Part shown: positions 9,401 to 17,560 of the stretch, in pieces
How the letters are laid out: the number at the start of each line of letters is the position of its first letter
Numbering within the stretch: position 1 is the first letter of the stretch
Origin: CAYVBE01 sp964572825
Lineage (GTDB): Bacteria > Planctomycetota > Brocadiia > SM23-32
DNA: 64,000 nt
Direction: 5' to 3'
Assembly: GCA_964572825.1 (NCBI GenBank)
Contig: CAZNGS010000008.1
Location: 31,834-95,833 of the forward strand
Program-made: the position numbers and the translations under genes
Notes under the pieces: generated by a model
The model's input: only the letters and a program-made list of their open reading frames with translations
What the model was told of the DNA's origin: nothing
Database searches by the model: none

Positions 9401-9593
9401 ACTGAGCGAAGACGATTGGCGGGCGCTGGTGACGTGGGTGGACCTGAACGCGTTCTACCACGCCACCTATACCTGCTTCACCACCAGCGAGCGCGTGCCG
9501 GTCCGTTTCCCGGACCCCTGGGAGCGCGCTCCGGCCGGCCTTTGGCTGTTGCAGATGATCGGTGGGCAGAGGACCGTGGTGTTGAAGCCGTGA
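6477..9593 (+). CDS. Hydrazine-synthase-alpha-like secreted dihaem c-type protein
   Basis: A protein of 1038 residues from the ATG at 6477, which has GGCAGGAG upstream and yields a clear signal peptide (basic start, then VAIWVVVLALGPAVLTSAVLG). An upstream ATG at 6414 would bury that signal. The middle resembles a beta-propeller (YEPAYLPNGDIVFCSDRSN). The C-terminal third carries two haem-attachment sites, CIGCH at about residue 804 and CVKCH at about residue 858, and the phrase PGERRGCIGCHE is typical of the hydrazine synthase alpha family. Planctomycetes encode many such paralogues that are not part of anammox. No beta or gamma hydrazine synthase genes are adjacent, so hydrazine synthesis is not supported; an extracytoplasmic redox or peroxidase-like role is inference. 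Confidence 0.8.
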   Translation: MRVKPSPPCFVAIWVVVLALGPAVLTSAVLGQEEPAVPPGAELDFARATLGLWGTEESAGRIEALCESVAHDPRAARRVLAGLRAEGTARADTLRAELLWHCAQGFRPRRNAPDDWAVMPTEEVGRRAAALLDHEDPAVRAIAEWAIDARLSAECEGNFPRPWPNPARCDWYARWLAVPEEELLELEYMRRAFIFGRHRTGKDLADAARRDMERALRVAERARAAGVPGGEGRVRTMRRALHELEETAGRAPKDLTAIRRQYLAFCRARRRVVMANPDLDVDRLLFAVRNNNDAFNITQGDLLDIFGAEGEIYVKDGLNPEDPVRPLLKGRLGQGHLRGVDLWWDAERILFSFVGQPRWQEILQEGAQRARSMVKDGVQRRIFNGIRGLNDAKGTRADRAHLYELNLSTGELRRLTDAPHNDDYEPAYLPNGDIVFCSDRSNYGSQCAGGPGQDKMIINLYRASADGTGVHPLSNNKDFDRYPRIMDDGRVMFLHWEYQERHLYLPHTLWSSRPDGMGTDALYKQHIPHTPMSLREARQVPGTSKIAAIACGHHCGAIGSLFLVDYSRGINEGDGMRVVTPDVSPTEWNYGSWPTVRQGGVEDRGGYYHSPYPLSDKSFLVAYSYNHSCHVWARSYGLYYVDVWGNKELVHRDRKMSITSPMPLRPRARPRVIPDAVVEGSKEAYVCVNDVHEGLEGVEHGTVKYIRVAQHMPWPCVRDTTQDNGIAFDDIHYAPSGPWGRVLGFNGWSPARSIGVVPVEEDGSAYFRVPVRQPVYFQALDENFMEVRRMRSFVTFQPGERRGCIGCHETRPVASRELENPMPLAIHREASGPDPPPWGAAVVPDFERHMQPILDANCVKCHGRQEPAGGIELTGRKIGGYNQSYRSMFGLKPDQPTPAQSFYIRMWARDDPEWSSEGERDWFSKYFNNDLPGQLVAISNYKSGPEVTEPYQFGSHRSRLITALLEKPVHREKVRLSEDDWRALVTWVDLNAFYHATYTCFTTSERVPVRFPDPWERAPAGLWLLQMIGGQRTVVLKP

Positions 9594-9686
9594 GGCCCCT
9601 GCACATTGGTCTCGCGCCTGCCGTGCCATTCCCACCCGCCGGGGGCCGCACGATGTGCCGCCGGACACCCCTGGCGGACGACTTGC

Positions 9687-9715
9687 TTGCACGTCAGACT
9701 CGCTCCGGCTAAAAT
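9687..9715 (+). promoter_or_regulatory. Candidate promoter for the FabZ-like gene
   Basis: TTGCAC at 9687 and TAAAAT at 9710 have a 17-base spacer, about 55 bases before the chosen start codon at 9772. It lies in the gap after the HZS-like gene, so the FabZ-like gene and glyS probably form a separate unit. Confidence 0.5.
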
Positions 9716-9771
9716 CTCCTTTCGCCCCGCGCTCCGCCTTTGAGTTGCATCCCCCACTGCCGGAGATGAGA

Positions 9772-10245
9772 ATGCCCCCGAAACCACTGATTGATCTCGA
9801 CTCATTGGACCTGGATAAGGTGGTTGTGGGTCCCGAGGAGATACGGGCGTACAACCCCCAGCGCTACGAGATGGAGCACCTGGACGGCGTCCTGCACCTC
9901 GACCTCGACGAAGGGGTCGTGGTGGGCTTCAAGGACGTCAGCGACGACGAGTTCTGGGTGCGCGGTCACATCCCCGGGCGGCCCCTGCTGCCCGGGGTCA
10001 TCATGTGCGAGGCCGCCGCGCAACTCTCCAGCTACATCTACCAGGAGCAGATCAGCATGGACAGGTTCCTGGGTTTCGGCGGCATGCAGGACGTCAAGTT
10101 CCGCCGTCCCGTGACGCCCGGGCAGCGCCTCATCCTGGTGGCGAAAGCGAAAGACGTACGTTCCCGGCGGGCGGTCTATGAGACGCAGGGGTTCGTGGAC
10201 GGCAAGATGGTGTTCGAGGCCGTCATCGTCGGGATGCCCATGTAG
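9772..10245 (+). CDS. FabZ-like hot-dog fold 3-hydroxyacyl-ACP dehydratase
   Basis: A 157-residue protein with the FabZ signature GHIPGRPLLPGVIMCEAAAQ. His66 and Glu80 are spaced 14 residues apart, as in the FabZ catalytic pair, so it should dehydrate 3-hydroxyacyl thioesters. The ATG at 9772 has GGAG six bases upstream and is preferred over the ATG at 9766, which sits directly against that GGAG. The N-terminus is longer than in typical FabZ (residues 1-45 precede the core), and no acyl carrier protein, FabA or lpx gene is adjacent. It may therefore be a FabZ-type enzyme acting outside core fatty acid synthesis. It precedes glyS by 35 bases. Confidence 0.8.
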   Translation: MPPKPLIDLDSLDLDKVVVGPEEIRAYNPQRYEMEHLDGVLHLDLDEGVVVGFKDVSDDEFWVRGHIPGRPLLPGVIMCEAAAQLSSYIYQEQISMDRFLGFGGMQDVKFRRPVTPGQRLILVAKAKDVRSRRAVYETQGFVDGKMVFEAVIVGMPM

Positions 10246-10280
10246 CGGGCGGGAATTCATACCTCTGACACTGCGGCCCC

Positions 10281-12362
10281 ATGGCAGACTTACTGTTCGA
10301 GATCGGCACCGAGGAGATGCCGGCCGGGTACCTGGAGCCCGGCCTGGAGCAGCTGGCCGACCAGATATCGGGAAGTCTCCGGGAGCTGCGCCTGGAGCCG
10401 GCCCGGGTCCTGACAGCGGGCACGCCCCGGCGCATGGTCATCGCCGTGCAGGGTATCCCGGAGAGCCAGCCCGCCATCAGCGAGCGGATCGTGGGGCCGC
10501 CGGCGAAGGTGGCTTTCGACGAGGACGGCAACCCCACGAAAGCGGCCGATGGTTTCGCCCGGTCCCGGGGCGTGGCGGTGGAAGACCTGAAGATCGAGGA
10601 GACGGATCGGGGGCCGTACGCGGTTGTCGAGCTGGAGAAGCCGGGGCAGGCCGCGGCCGCCCTGCTGCCCGGCGTGCTGCGCGAGGCCACCGGCGCGGTG
10701 TCGTTTCCCAAGTCCATGCGGTGGGAGGAGAGCGGTTTCTCCTTTGCCCGGCCGATCCGGTCCTTGCTGGCCCTGCTCGACGATCGGGTTCTGGCGCTCC
10801 AGATCGCGGGGGTAAAGGCGGGGCGGACGACGTGGGGCCATCCCTTCCTGGCACCACGCCCGGTCGAGCTGCCGGATGCTTCCTACGAGGCCTACCGGGA
10901 CGCGCTGCGCGAGTATTTCGTGGTGGTGGACGTGGCGGAGCGGCGGGAAGCCATCCGCGCGCAGATCGCAGGGATCATGGAGCAGCACGGCTCCGAACTG
11001 AGAGACCGGGAGCTGCTGGAAGAGGTCACGAACCTGGTCGAGCATCCGCGCGCGGTGGAAGGGGCTTTCGACAAGGAATTCCTGAAGATGCCCCCGCCCG
11101 TGGTGATCGCGGCCATGGAGGAGCACCAGCGCTACTTCCCCGTGTGGGACGGGCGCGGTGAGCTGGCAGCACGCTTCGTCACCGTGTCCAACCGCACCGA
11201 GAAACAGGATGAACTGGTGCGGCAGGGCAACGAGCGGGTACTGCGGGCGCGGCTGGAGGACGCCCGGTTCTACTGGGAGCGGGACAGCCGCCGGAAGCTG
11301 GACGAGCTGGTGCCGGCGCTGAAGGAGGTGGTGTTCCTGGCCGGGCTGGGGGACAATCTGCAGCGGACCGAGCGCCTGCAGGAGCTGGGCGGCCGCATCG
11401 CAGCGGATGTCCCGGGGTGCTCGCCCGAACACGTGCGTCGCGCCGCACGCCTGTGCAAGGCAGACCTGCTGACCGGGTTGGTGGGGGAGTTCCCCAGCCT
11501 GCAGGGGGTGGTCGGCCGAGAGCTGGCCCTGCGGCAGGGGGAGCCGCAGCACACGGCGGCCGCCATTGCCGAGCACTATCTGCCGACCGGAGCGGATTCG
11601 GACCTGCCTCAGACGGCCGAGGGCATTGCCCTGGCGCTGGCGGACAAGCTGGACGTCATCGTGGGGTGCTTCTCGCTGGGCCTGCTGCCAAAAGGTTCTC
11701 AAGACCCCTACGCGCTGCGGCGCAACGCCCTGGGCATCCTGCTGATCATCGAGGACAAGGGGCTCGAACTGCACCTGGGCGACTTGCTGGAAACCGCCCG
11801 GGACGTGGCGGGGGGGCATGGAATCGCTTGCGACGACGAGATGATGGGGCAGATCCGGGAGTTCTTCCGCGACCGACTGTATCATGCTGCGCTCGACCGC
11901 GGGTATCGGCACGATTACGTGCGGGCCGTGCTGTCGGCGGGCTTCGACGACGTGCGGGACTTCTGGGCCCGGCTGGCAGCCCTGCAGGACTGCGCCGGAC
12001 GCGAGTGGTGGCCCGCCCTGGTGGAGCTGGTGGACCGCACTTACCGCATCCAGCGGGACGTGGACGAGCTGCCGCCGGTGAAGGAGGCCCTGTTCACGGA
12101 GCCCCTGGAGAAGGAGCTGGCCGCGGCGCTGGCCCGGAATCGCCCGGAGGTCGTGGAGCTTTTCGAGGCCCGAGAATACGTCCGCGCCGCCGAGAAATAC
12201 TGCTCGGCCCTGGCGCAACTGGTGCACGATTTCTTCGAAGAGGTCTTCGTGAACGTGGAGGACGAGGCGGTCCGCGCCAACCGCAAATCCCTCTGCGGGG
12301 ATGTCTATCGCCTCTTCGCCGACCGTTTCGCCGACCTCTACCTGATCGAAACCGCCGAATAG
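10281..12362 (+). CDS. glyS: Glycyl-tRNA synthetase beta subunit
   Basis: GlyS (693 residues) is the large subunit of the bacterial alpha2beta2 glycyl-tRNA synthetase and mainly handles tRNA binding. The N-terminus LLFEIGTEEMPAGYLEPGL is diagnostic, and internal markers follow in family order: TFRR-like TPRRMVI, FPKSMRW, GHPFLAPRP, EHQRYFPV and DARFYWERD, ending in VNVEDEAVRANRKSL. Length is normal for the family. The catalytic alpha subunit gene glyQ, usually directly upstream, is absent; the FabZ-like gene stands there instead, so glyQ must be elsewhere. The stop codon is 35 bases before the AICAR transformylase start. Confidence 0.95.
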   Translation: MADLLFEIGTEEMPAGYLEPGLEQLADQISGSLRELRLEPARVLTAGTPRRMVIAVQGIPESQPAISERIVGPPAKVAFDEDGNPTKAADGFARSRGVAVEDLKIEETDRGPYAVVELEKPGQAAAALLPGVLREATGAVSFPKSMRWEESGFSFARPIRSLLALLDDRVLALQIAGVKAGRTTWGHPFLAPRPVELPDASYEAYRDALREYFVVVDVAERREAIRAQIAGIMEQHGSELRDRELLEEVTNLVEHPRAVEGAFDKEFLKMPPPVVIAAMEEHQRYFPVWDGRGELAARFVTVSNRTEKQDELVRQGNERVLRARLEDARFYWERDSRRKLDELVPALKEVVFLAGLGDNLQRTERLQELGGRIAADVPGCSPEHVRRAARLCKADLLTGLVGEFPSLQGVVGRELALRQGEPQHTAAAIAEHYLPTGADSDLPQTAEGIALALADKLDVIVGCFSLGLLPKGSQDPYALRRNALGILLIIEDKGLELHLGDLLETARDVAGGHGIACDDEMMGQIREFFRDRLYHAALDRGYRHDYVRAVLSAGFDDVRDFWARLAALQDCAGREWWPALVELVDRTYRIQRDVDELPPVKEALFTEPLEKELAAALARNRPEVVELFEAREYVRAAEKYCSALAQLVHDFFEEVFVNVEDEAVRANRKSLCGDVYRLFADRFADLYLIETAE

Positions 12363-12397
12363 CAGCATTGAATCCGCCTCCCCAGGAGGAGAGAACC

Positions 12398-13567
12398 GTG
12401 GAGATTAAGCTGAAGTACGGCCTGAACCCCCACCAGCAGTTCGCGCGGCTGGTGATGGAGCATGAGCAAGCGCCCCTGCGGGTGTTGAACGGGACACCGG
12501 GCTACATCAACATTCTGGACGCCATGGGCGCATGGCCGCTGGCCCGGGAACTGCGCGAGGCCACGGGGCGGCCGGGAGCGGCGTCGTTCAAGCACGTCAG
12601 CCCGGCGGGCGCGGCCGTGGACAGGCCCATCTCGGGTCCGCTGCGACGTTCCCAGATGCTGGCCGAGGAACATATCTCGTCCGTAGCCAGGGCCTACGTG
12701 CGCGCCCGCGCCGCCGACCGGATGTCCTCCTTCGGCGACATGACCGCCGTCAGCGAGACGGTGGACGTCACCCTCGCCCGGGCGCTGGAGCGCGAGGTGT
12801 CGGACGGCATCATCGCGCCGGGCTACGAGCCGGAGGCGCTGGAGATTCTCAAAAGCAAGAAGAAGGGCGGTTACCTGGTGCTGCAGATCGATCCCGATTA
12901 CCGGCCGCCCGAGACGGAATACCGGGACAGTTTCGGCATGCGGTTGGAGGAAGCGCGCAACACCGCCCCGGTAACCCGCGAGCTGCTCAACAACGTGGTG
13001 ACCCGAGAGAAGCACATCCCCGACGAGATCGCCGAGACCCTGCTGGTGGCCACAGTGGCGCTCAAATACACCCAGTCGAACTCCGTCTGCGTGGCCTACG
13101 ACGGGCAGGTGATCGGGATGGGTGCCGGCCAGCAGTCGCGCATCCACTGCACCCGCCTGGCCTGCGCGAAGGCCGAGAAGTGGTTCCTCCAGATGCATCC
13201 GAAGGCGCTGGGGCTCCGCTTCGCCGATGGACTGGGGCGGGCGGAGAAGACCAACATCGTGGACCAGTACCTGCTGTGGGACGAGTTGTCCGACGCCGAA
13301 CGGGAGCAGATGCTGGCGGGCCTGGCGCAAGAGCCTGAGCCGATCACCGAGGAGGAAAAACGGGACTGGATCGAGGGCTTCGACGGCATCTGCATCAGCT
13401 CGGATGCGTTCTTCCCCTTCCGTGACAACATCGACCGCGCCAGCCGCGCCAACGTGCAGTACATCCTGCAACCGGGCGGCTCCTATCGGGACGAGGACGT
13501 GACCGAGGCAGCGGATCAGTACGGCATGGTCATGGCCCACTCCGGGATGCGCTGGTTTCTGCATTGA
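12398..13567 (+). CDS. Stand-alone AICAR transformylase (phosphoribosylaminoimidazolecarboxamide formyltransferase)
   Basis: A 389-residue enzyme that should transfer a formyl group from 10-formyl-THF to AICAR. It starts at a GTG with a strong AGGAGG upstream. Unlike PurH it has no IMP cyclohydrolase domain: it begins at KYGLNPHQQFA, the first motif of the transformylase. The catalytic Lys-His is present in FKHVSPAGAAV, followed by ADRMSSFGD, VSDGIIAPGYE, KYTQSNSVC, GAGQQSRIHCTRLA and SSDAFFPFRDNIDRA. These motifs are closer to the transformylase half of human ATIC, as I remember it, than to ordinary bacterial PurH. It is probably the working transformylase, complementing the degenerate purH at the window start. 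Confidence 0.9.
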   Translation: MEIKLKYGLNPHQQFARLVMEHEQAPLRVLNGTPGYINILDAMGAWPLARELREATGRPGAASFKHVSPAGAAVDRPISGPLRRSQMLAEEHISSVARAYVRARAADRMSSFGDMTAVSETVDVTLARALEREVSDGIIAPGYEPEALEILKSKKKGGYLVLQIDPDYRPPETEYRDSFGMRLEEARNTAPVTRELLNNVVTREKHIPDEIAETLLVATVALKYTQSNSVCVAYDGQVIGMGAGQQSRIHCTRLACAKAEKWFLQMHPKALGLRFADGLGRAEKTNIVDQYLLWDELSDAEREQMLAGLAQEPEPITEEEKRDWIEGFDGICISSDAFFPFRDNIDRASRANVQYILQPGGSYRDEDVTEAADQYGMVMAHSGMRWFLH

Positions 13568-13569
13568 GA

Positions 13570-13588
13570 ACGGGCGTTACGCGCCCGT
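13570..13588. repeat. Perfect hairpin after the AICAR transformylase gene
   Basis: ACGGGCG, loop TTACG, then CGCCCGT, starting three bases after the stop codon. No T-run follows, so it is not a standard intrinsic terminator; it may protect the transcript end or be a degenerate REP. It overlaps the first possible GTG of the next gene, which argues for a later start there. Confidence 0.45.
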
Positions 13589-13598
13589 GGGGGGGCGA

Positions 13599-14612
13599 GT
13601 GGCCTCTGAGAGTGGCAAAGAACCGGGCGAAGCCGCTTTGCCGGCCGGTTCCCCCTGCAGGGCCGGGCTAACCGCAGGTTTCTGGGCTCTGTTTAAAGCC
13701 GGCACCATCGTCGCGGCTTTGTGCACTCTGACGGTCTTCGTGGGCAGAGCGTGGTGGTTTCTGGAGCTTTGGAGCCATTTCTGCGCGCAATACCTCTTCT
13801 GCCTCGCCGCGGCGACGGCGGTCTTCGCGGCATGGAGCAGGTGGCGGTGGGTTGTGGGGGCCGGGGCATTTGTGGCCGTCAACCTGGCGCTTGTGGTGCC
13901 GTTCTACTTGGGGTCGCCGCCCGGCAGTGGGCGGGCTGCGCAGGCCCGCGTTCTGTTGCTGAACCTGCACTCCTCCAACCGGGAAACCGAGCGGGTACTC
14001 CGTCTTGTGGAGCGAGAGAAGCCGGACCTGCTGGTTCTCATGGAGGTAACATCCAGGTGGGCGTGCGACCTTGAGCCGCTTCATGCGGAATACCCCTTTC
14101 GCTGGCAGCGTCCGCGCGGCGACAATTTCGGCCTGGCCGTGTTGAGCCGGCGCGAGTTCCTCAGCTGCCGACCGGTGGAACTGGGCGAGGCCGGCGTTCC
14201 GTCCCTGCTGTGCCAGGTAGGGATCGCAGAACGGTCCTTGACGGTAATTGCGACGCACCCGCTGCCTCCGGTGGGCAGCCGATACGCCGGCCTGCGCAAC
14301 GCCCAGCTGCGCGACACGGCCGCGCTTGCGGCCCGCGAGGAGCGCCCACTGGCCGTCGTGGGAGACCTGAACGTCACGCCCTGGTCACCTTGGTTTCGGT
14401 TGCTGCTGCGAGAGGGAGGACTCAGGAACGGCCGCAAAGGTCACGGCCTGCGGCCGACGTGGCCGGCTTTCTGCCTGCCCCTGCGAATCCCCATCGACCA
14501 CTGTCTCGTCTCGGACACGGTGATCGTGCGTCGCTTTCGTACGGGGCCCCCTGTCGGGTCGGACCACCTGCCTGTGATCGTGGACCTCTCCTTGAGCGGG
14601 CCTTCTCCATGA
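13599..14612 (+). CDS. Membrane-anchored endonuclease/exonuclease/phosphatase (EEP) family protein
   Basis: A protein of about 337 residues with three N-terminal hydrophobic segments (roughly residues 25-45, 50-72 and 75-98) followed by an EEP domain. EEP motifs are in order: LLLNLH, LLVLMEV, IATHPL, VVGDLNVTPWS, IDHCLVS and GSDHLPVIVDL, which include the usual Asn, Glu, Asp and His metal and catalytic residues. EEP proteins cut phosphodiester bonds in nucleic acids, phosphoinositides or sphingomyelin-like lipids; the topology would place this domain against the membrane. The GTG at 13599 follows a G-rich stretch; a GTG at 13587 in the same frame lies inside a hairpin and is less likely. Confidence 0.75.
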   Translation: MASESGKEPGEAALPAGSPCRAGLTAGFWALFKAGTIVAALCTLTVFVGRAWWFLELWSHFCAQYLFCLAAATAVFAAWSRWRWVVGAGAFVAVNLALVVPFYLGSPPGSGRAAQARVLLLNLHSSNRETERVLRLVEREKPDLLVLMEVTSRWACDLEPLHAEYPFRWQRPRGDNFGLAVLSRREFLSCRPVELGEAGVPSLLCQVGIAERSLTVIATHPLPPVGSRYAGLRNAQLRDTAALAAREERPLAVVGDLNVTPWSPWFRLLLREGGLRNGRKGHGLRPTWPAFCLPLRIPIDHCLVSDTVIVRRFRTGPPVGSDHLPVIVDLSLSGPSP

Positions 14613-14695
14613 CGTGCCACCCCTGCAGGCGCTCCTCAATCTGCTCCAGCGGCCAGGCTGAGACGCGTATGACACAGCTCAAGTAGGGCAGCGGT

Positions 14696-15520
14696 TCAGG
14701 CCGCCTGCTTTTTGCTGTCCGCCTCGGGCAGTTTTGCGGTGGATTCTTCCCGGGTGCGGGGCGAGCCGAGGAACAGCTCGTAGATGCGCACCACCAGTCC
14801 CACGACTACGGCGCCCAGCAGCCCGTAAACCATCATGACAAAGGCGGCCGCGGAGGCGCGAACCACCATCTCCTTCACCGCGGTGAACCACCCCGGTTGG
14901 ACCTCTATCCCGACCGCCCCCTGGCGGGTGGCCACCGCGTCCATCAGCGCCATGCACACCGCCACAAGTGCCGCGCCCATCGCTGCCTCCTTGACGCGGC
15001 GCATGGGAGCGCACCCTCCCAGGGCCAGACTGAACACCAGCGCGAACAGGACGTAAAGGCGATGGTTCCCCCAATCGGCCCGCACCACCTGCTCCACCGC
15101 GTCGGAAAGCAGAGACCACGTCCCCAGACAGAAGCCTTTCAGGCTGCCGGAGTCGAGCGCCTCCAGCCGGGGTGGGCTGTAGTCCAGCTTCAGCGGGGCG
15201 CCAAAGAGACCGTTCAGCGCGATGAGCACCAGGGCGCTGCCGAACAGGGGCGCCAGGGGGACGAGGGCCTTTGAGATGCTGCTCATCCCGCCGGCCTGGA
15301 AGTCGATGTCGTGCTGGTCCAGCTCGTAGATGCGAACCCGGGTCACCGTGGCGCCCGTCAACAGCGCCACCAGCGTCATGGTGAACTTGCGGATGATCAT
15401 CCCCGGTGCGGCCAGCAACTGCACCGGCCGGTGCCGCAGCGCGCCCGACATCACGTAGTGCATCAGGCCGCCCAGAAGCACGCACAGGCACAGCCATATG
15501 AACAGCGCCATGAACTCCAT
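14696..15520 (-). CDS. Polytopic membrane protein, function unknown
   Basis: I do not recognise this family. It has 274 residues with about six hydrophobic segments: residues 1-27, around 45-60, 90-108, 150-170, 180-200 and 218-245. A segment LAAPGMIIRKFTMTLVALL near the N-terminus and a charged stretch RVRIYELDQHD follow the first helix. The order of helices faintly recalls M50-type membrane proteases, but no HExxH is present, so a protease call is not supported. The ATG at 15520 has a good ribosome site (GGAAGGGG). The C-terminal tail is charged (residues 250-274). The gene is divergent from the ABC exporter operon. Confidence 0.6.
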   Translation of the reverse strand: MEFMALFIWLCLCVLLGGLMHYVMSGALRHRPVQLLAAPGMIIRKFTMTLVALLTGATVTRVRIYELDQHDIDFQAGGMSSISKALVPLAPLFGSALVLIALNGLFGAPLKLDYSPPRLEALDSGSLKGFCLGTWSLLSDAVEQVVRADWGNHRLYVLFALVFSLALGGCAPMRRVKEAAMGAALVAVCMALMDAVATRQGAVGIEVQPGWFTAVKEMVVRASAAAFVMMVYGLLGAVVVGLVVRIYELFLGSPRTREESTAKLPEADSKKQAA

Positions 15521-15736
15521 GGGTTACCCCTTCCGAGCACGTCACTGTCACATCTGTATCGCTAGATTCTGCCCCAAAAGCCACGGGAAAAGCAAAGAGG
15601 TCGCGCACGGGAGCATAAGACCGGGCTCTCAGCGCCTGCGGTACGTTTTCATAGCCTCGGCGCAAGATTCAAAAATGGCGCCCGTGGAACGGTCCATCCC
15701 CCGTACGCACCGCCGATGGAGGAACCTCCGCACGTG

Positions 15737-15765
15737 TTGACGCCCCTCCCCGCCGGCCGTAGAAT
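15737..15765 (+). promoter_or_regulatory. Candidate promoter for the ABC exporter operon
   Basis: TTGACG at 15737 and TAGAAT at 15760 are separated by 17 bases. The predicted transcript start is about 35 bases before the first exporter gene. Confidence 0.55.
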
Positions 15766-15806
15766 GGGGTTCACTCCGGCCCAAAGCGGCTTGTGTGGGG
15801 CCTCGC

Positions 15807-17558
15807 ATGAGACGGCTGCGACAGATATTCTCCTTCCTTCGTCCGTTCTGGAGGCCTCTTCTGCTGGCCGCGGTTTTCACGGGGCTGCTGACCGGGGCGG
15901 GCATGTACGCACCGCTGCTGATGCGCCGGCTGGTCAACGACGTGGCCCGCCAGGGCAACTGGGGCATCTTCCGGCTGATCATCGGGCTCATGCTGGCCGT
16001 GCCGGTGCTGCGGGCGGTGCTCAACGTGGGCAACAGCATCAGCCTGAATCGGGTGAGCCTGGGCCTGACCCAGAAGACGCGGCGGCGCATGTTCGGCCAC
16101 CTGATGCGGCTTTCCATGCGTTTCTACGGCGAGGTGCCCGTCGGCAGCATCAACCAGCGCCTTATGGGCGACGTGGCGAACATCTCCGGGGTGGTCTCGG
16201 GAGGCCTGATCGCTTTGCTGGCGGACGTGGTGTCGCTGGTATTCGCCGTGGTGGTGATGCTGAAGCTCAGCCCCAGGCTTTCCCTGCTGACCTTTGCTCT
16301 TTTGCCCGCCTACCTGCTGAACTACTGGTTCTTCTCCCGCCGGATAAAGCGCGCCACGGCGGTGCTGCGCTCCAGCATGGACCACATCTCCTCGACGTTG
16401 CAGGAGAGGCTGAGCGCGCACGAACTCATCCAGTCCTACGGCCAGGACAAGGCCGAGGCGACCCATTTCTCATCGCAGGCCAAACAGGTCATGGATGCCG
16501 CCATACGCGGCCAGACCTACAACGCCTCCTTCAACCAGCTCTCCGCCTTCATCAACAAGCTCGGCAACACGGCCATCTACTGCGCGGGGTGCTACTACTT
16601 CATCCAGGAAACGATGGGTTACGGCGACGTCATCGCCTTCTGCGCCTACGCCACGAATATCCTGGGCCCTGTGACGCGCTTCGCGGGCGTGGCCAACCAG
16701 ATCGTGCAGGCGGGGGTCTCCATAGACCGTGTCAACGAAGTTCTGGACCGCGAGCCGGCCGTCAAGGAACCCGCCGATCCCGTGCCCCTCGAGAAGCTGG
16801 GCGGGCGGATTCATCTGGACGGAGTCACGTTCGAGTACTCCACGGGGGCTCACGCACTGGAGAACGTGCACCTGGACATCCCCGCCGGCACGCACGTGGC
16901 CGTGGTGGGGCCGCCGGGAGCCGGACGCAGCACCCTGGGCATGCTTCTGAGACGCTTCTACGACCCCGACGCGGGCAGTATCCGGGTGGACGGGACGGAC
17001 ATCCGCAGGTACCGGCTGCGCGACTACCGGCAGGCCATGGCTATGGTGCTGCCGGAATCGACGATATTCGACGGGACCATTCGGGAAAACCTCTGCTACG
17101 GCAATCCGCAGGTGAGCGAGGAACGGATGATCGAGGTGGCCCGGGCGCTGGAACTGCACCAGTTCGCGGAGGAACTGGCCGACGGCTACGACACCCGCGT
17201 GGGCACGGGCGGCCTGAAGCTCTCCACGGGCATGCAGCAGAAGATCGGCATCGCGCGGGCCTTGCTGGCCGAACCCCTGGTGCTGATTGTGGACGAGGCG
17301 ACCGCGTCGCTGGACCCCGAGTCCGCCGAGCACGTCAACGACGCCGTCTGCAGGGCCATGAGCGGCCGGACGTGCCTCATCATCGTTCACCGGCTGCTGA
17401 TGGCGCGGGACAGCGAGCGGGTGGTCGTCATGGACAGCGGCAGGATCGTAAACGCGGGACGGCACGAGGAACTACTGGCAGACCCCAGAGGGCTGTATCG
17501 GGAACTGTTCGCCCGACAGTACGGGGTGGAGCGCCTGCCACCGGCCGGGGAGGCGTAG
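15807..17558 (+). CDS. ABC exporter half-transporter, degenerate nucleotide-binding domain (subunit 1)
   Basis: A 583-residue type IV ABC exporter subunit: six transmembrane helices (residues 1-320) then an ATPase domain. The ATPase is unusual. The Walker A motif reads GPPGAGRST, with Arg374 in place of the invariant lysine. The signature LSGGQ reads LSTGM (472-476), and the Q-loop reads VLPESTIF. The Walker B motif with its catalytic glutamate (LIVDEATASLD, Glu497) and the H-loop (IVHRLLMA, His528) are intact. It should pair with the next gene product as a heterodimer exporting lipids, peptides or drugs. The ATG at 15807 has GGGG upstream; the stop codon is two bases before the next ATG, so expression is probably coupled. 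Confidence 0.85.
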   Translation: MRRLRQIFSFLRPFWRPLLLAAVFTGLLTGAGMYAPLLMRRLVNDVARQGNWGIFRLIIGLMLAVPVLRAVLNVGNSISLNRVSLGLTQKTRRRMFGHLMRLSMRFYGEVPVGSINQRLMGDVANISGVVSGGLIALLADVVSLVFAVVVMLKLSPRLSLLTFALLPAYLLNYWFFSRRIKRATAVLRSSMDHISSTLQERLSAHELIQSYGQDKAEATHFSSQAKQVMDAAIRGQTYNASFNQLSAFINKLGNTAIYCAGCYYFIQETMGYGDVIAFCAYATNILGPVTRFAGVANQIVQAGVSIDRVNEVLDREPAVKEPADPVPLEKLGGRIHLDGVTFEYSTGAHALENVHLDIPAGTHVAVVGPPGAGRSTLGMLLRRFYDPDAGSIRVDGTDIRRYRLRDYRQAMAMVLPESTIFDGTIRENLCYGNPQVSEERMIEVARALELHQFAEELADGYDTRVGTGGLKLSTGMQQKIGIARALLAEPLVLIVDEATASLDPESAEHVNDAVCRAMSGRTCLIIVHRLLMARDSERVVVMDSGRIVNAGRHEELLADPRGLYRELFARQYGVERLPPAGEA

Positions 17559-17560
17559 AG

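Noticed and set aside
6477..9593. Anammox hydrazine synthase
   Set aside because: Only an alpha-like protein is present and such paralogues are common outside anammox bacteria; no other subunits are adjacent.
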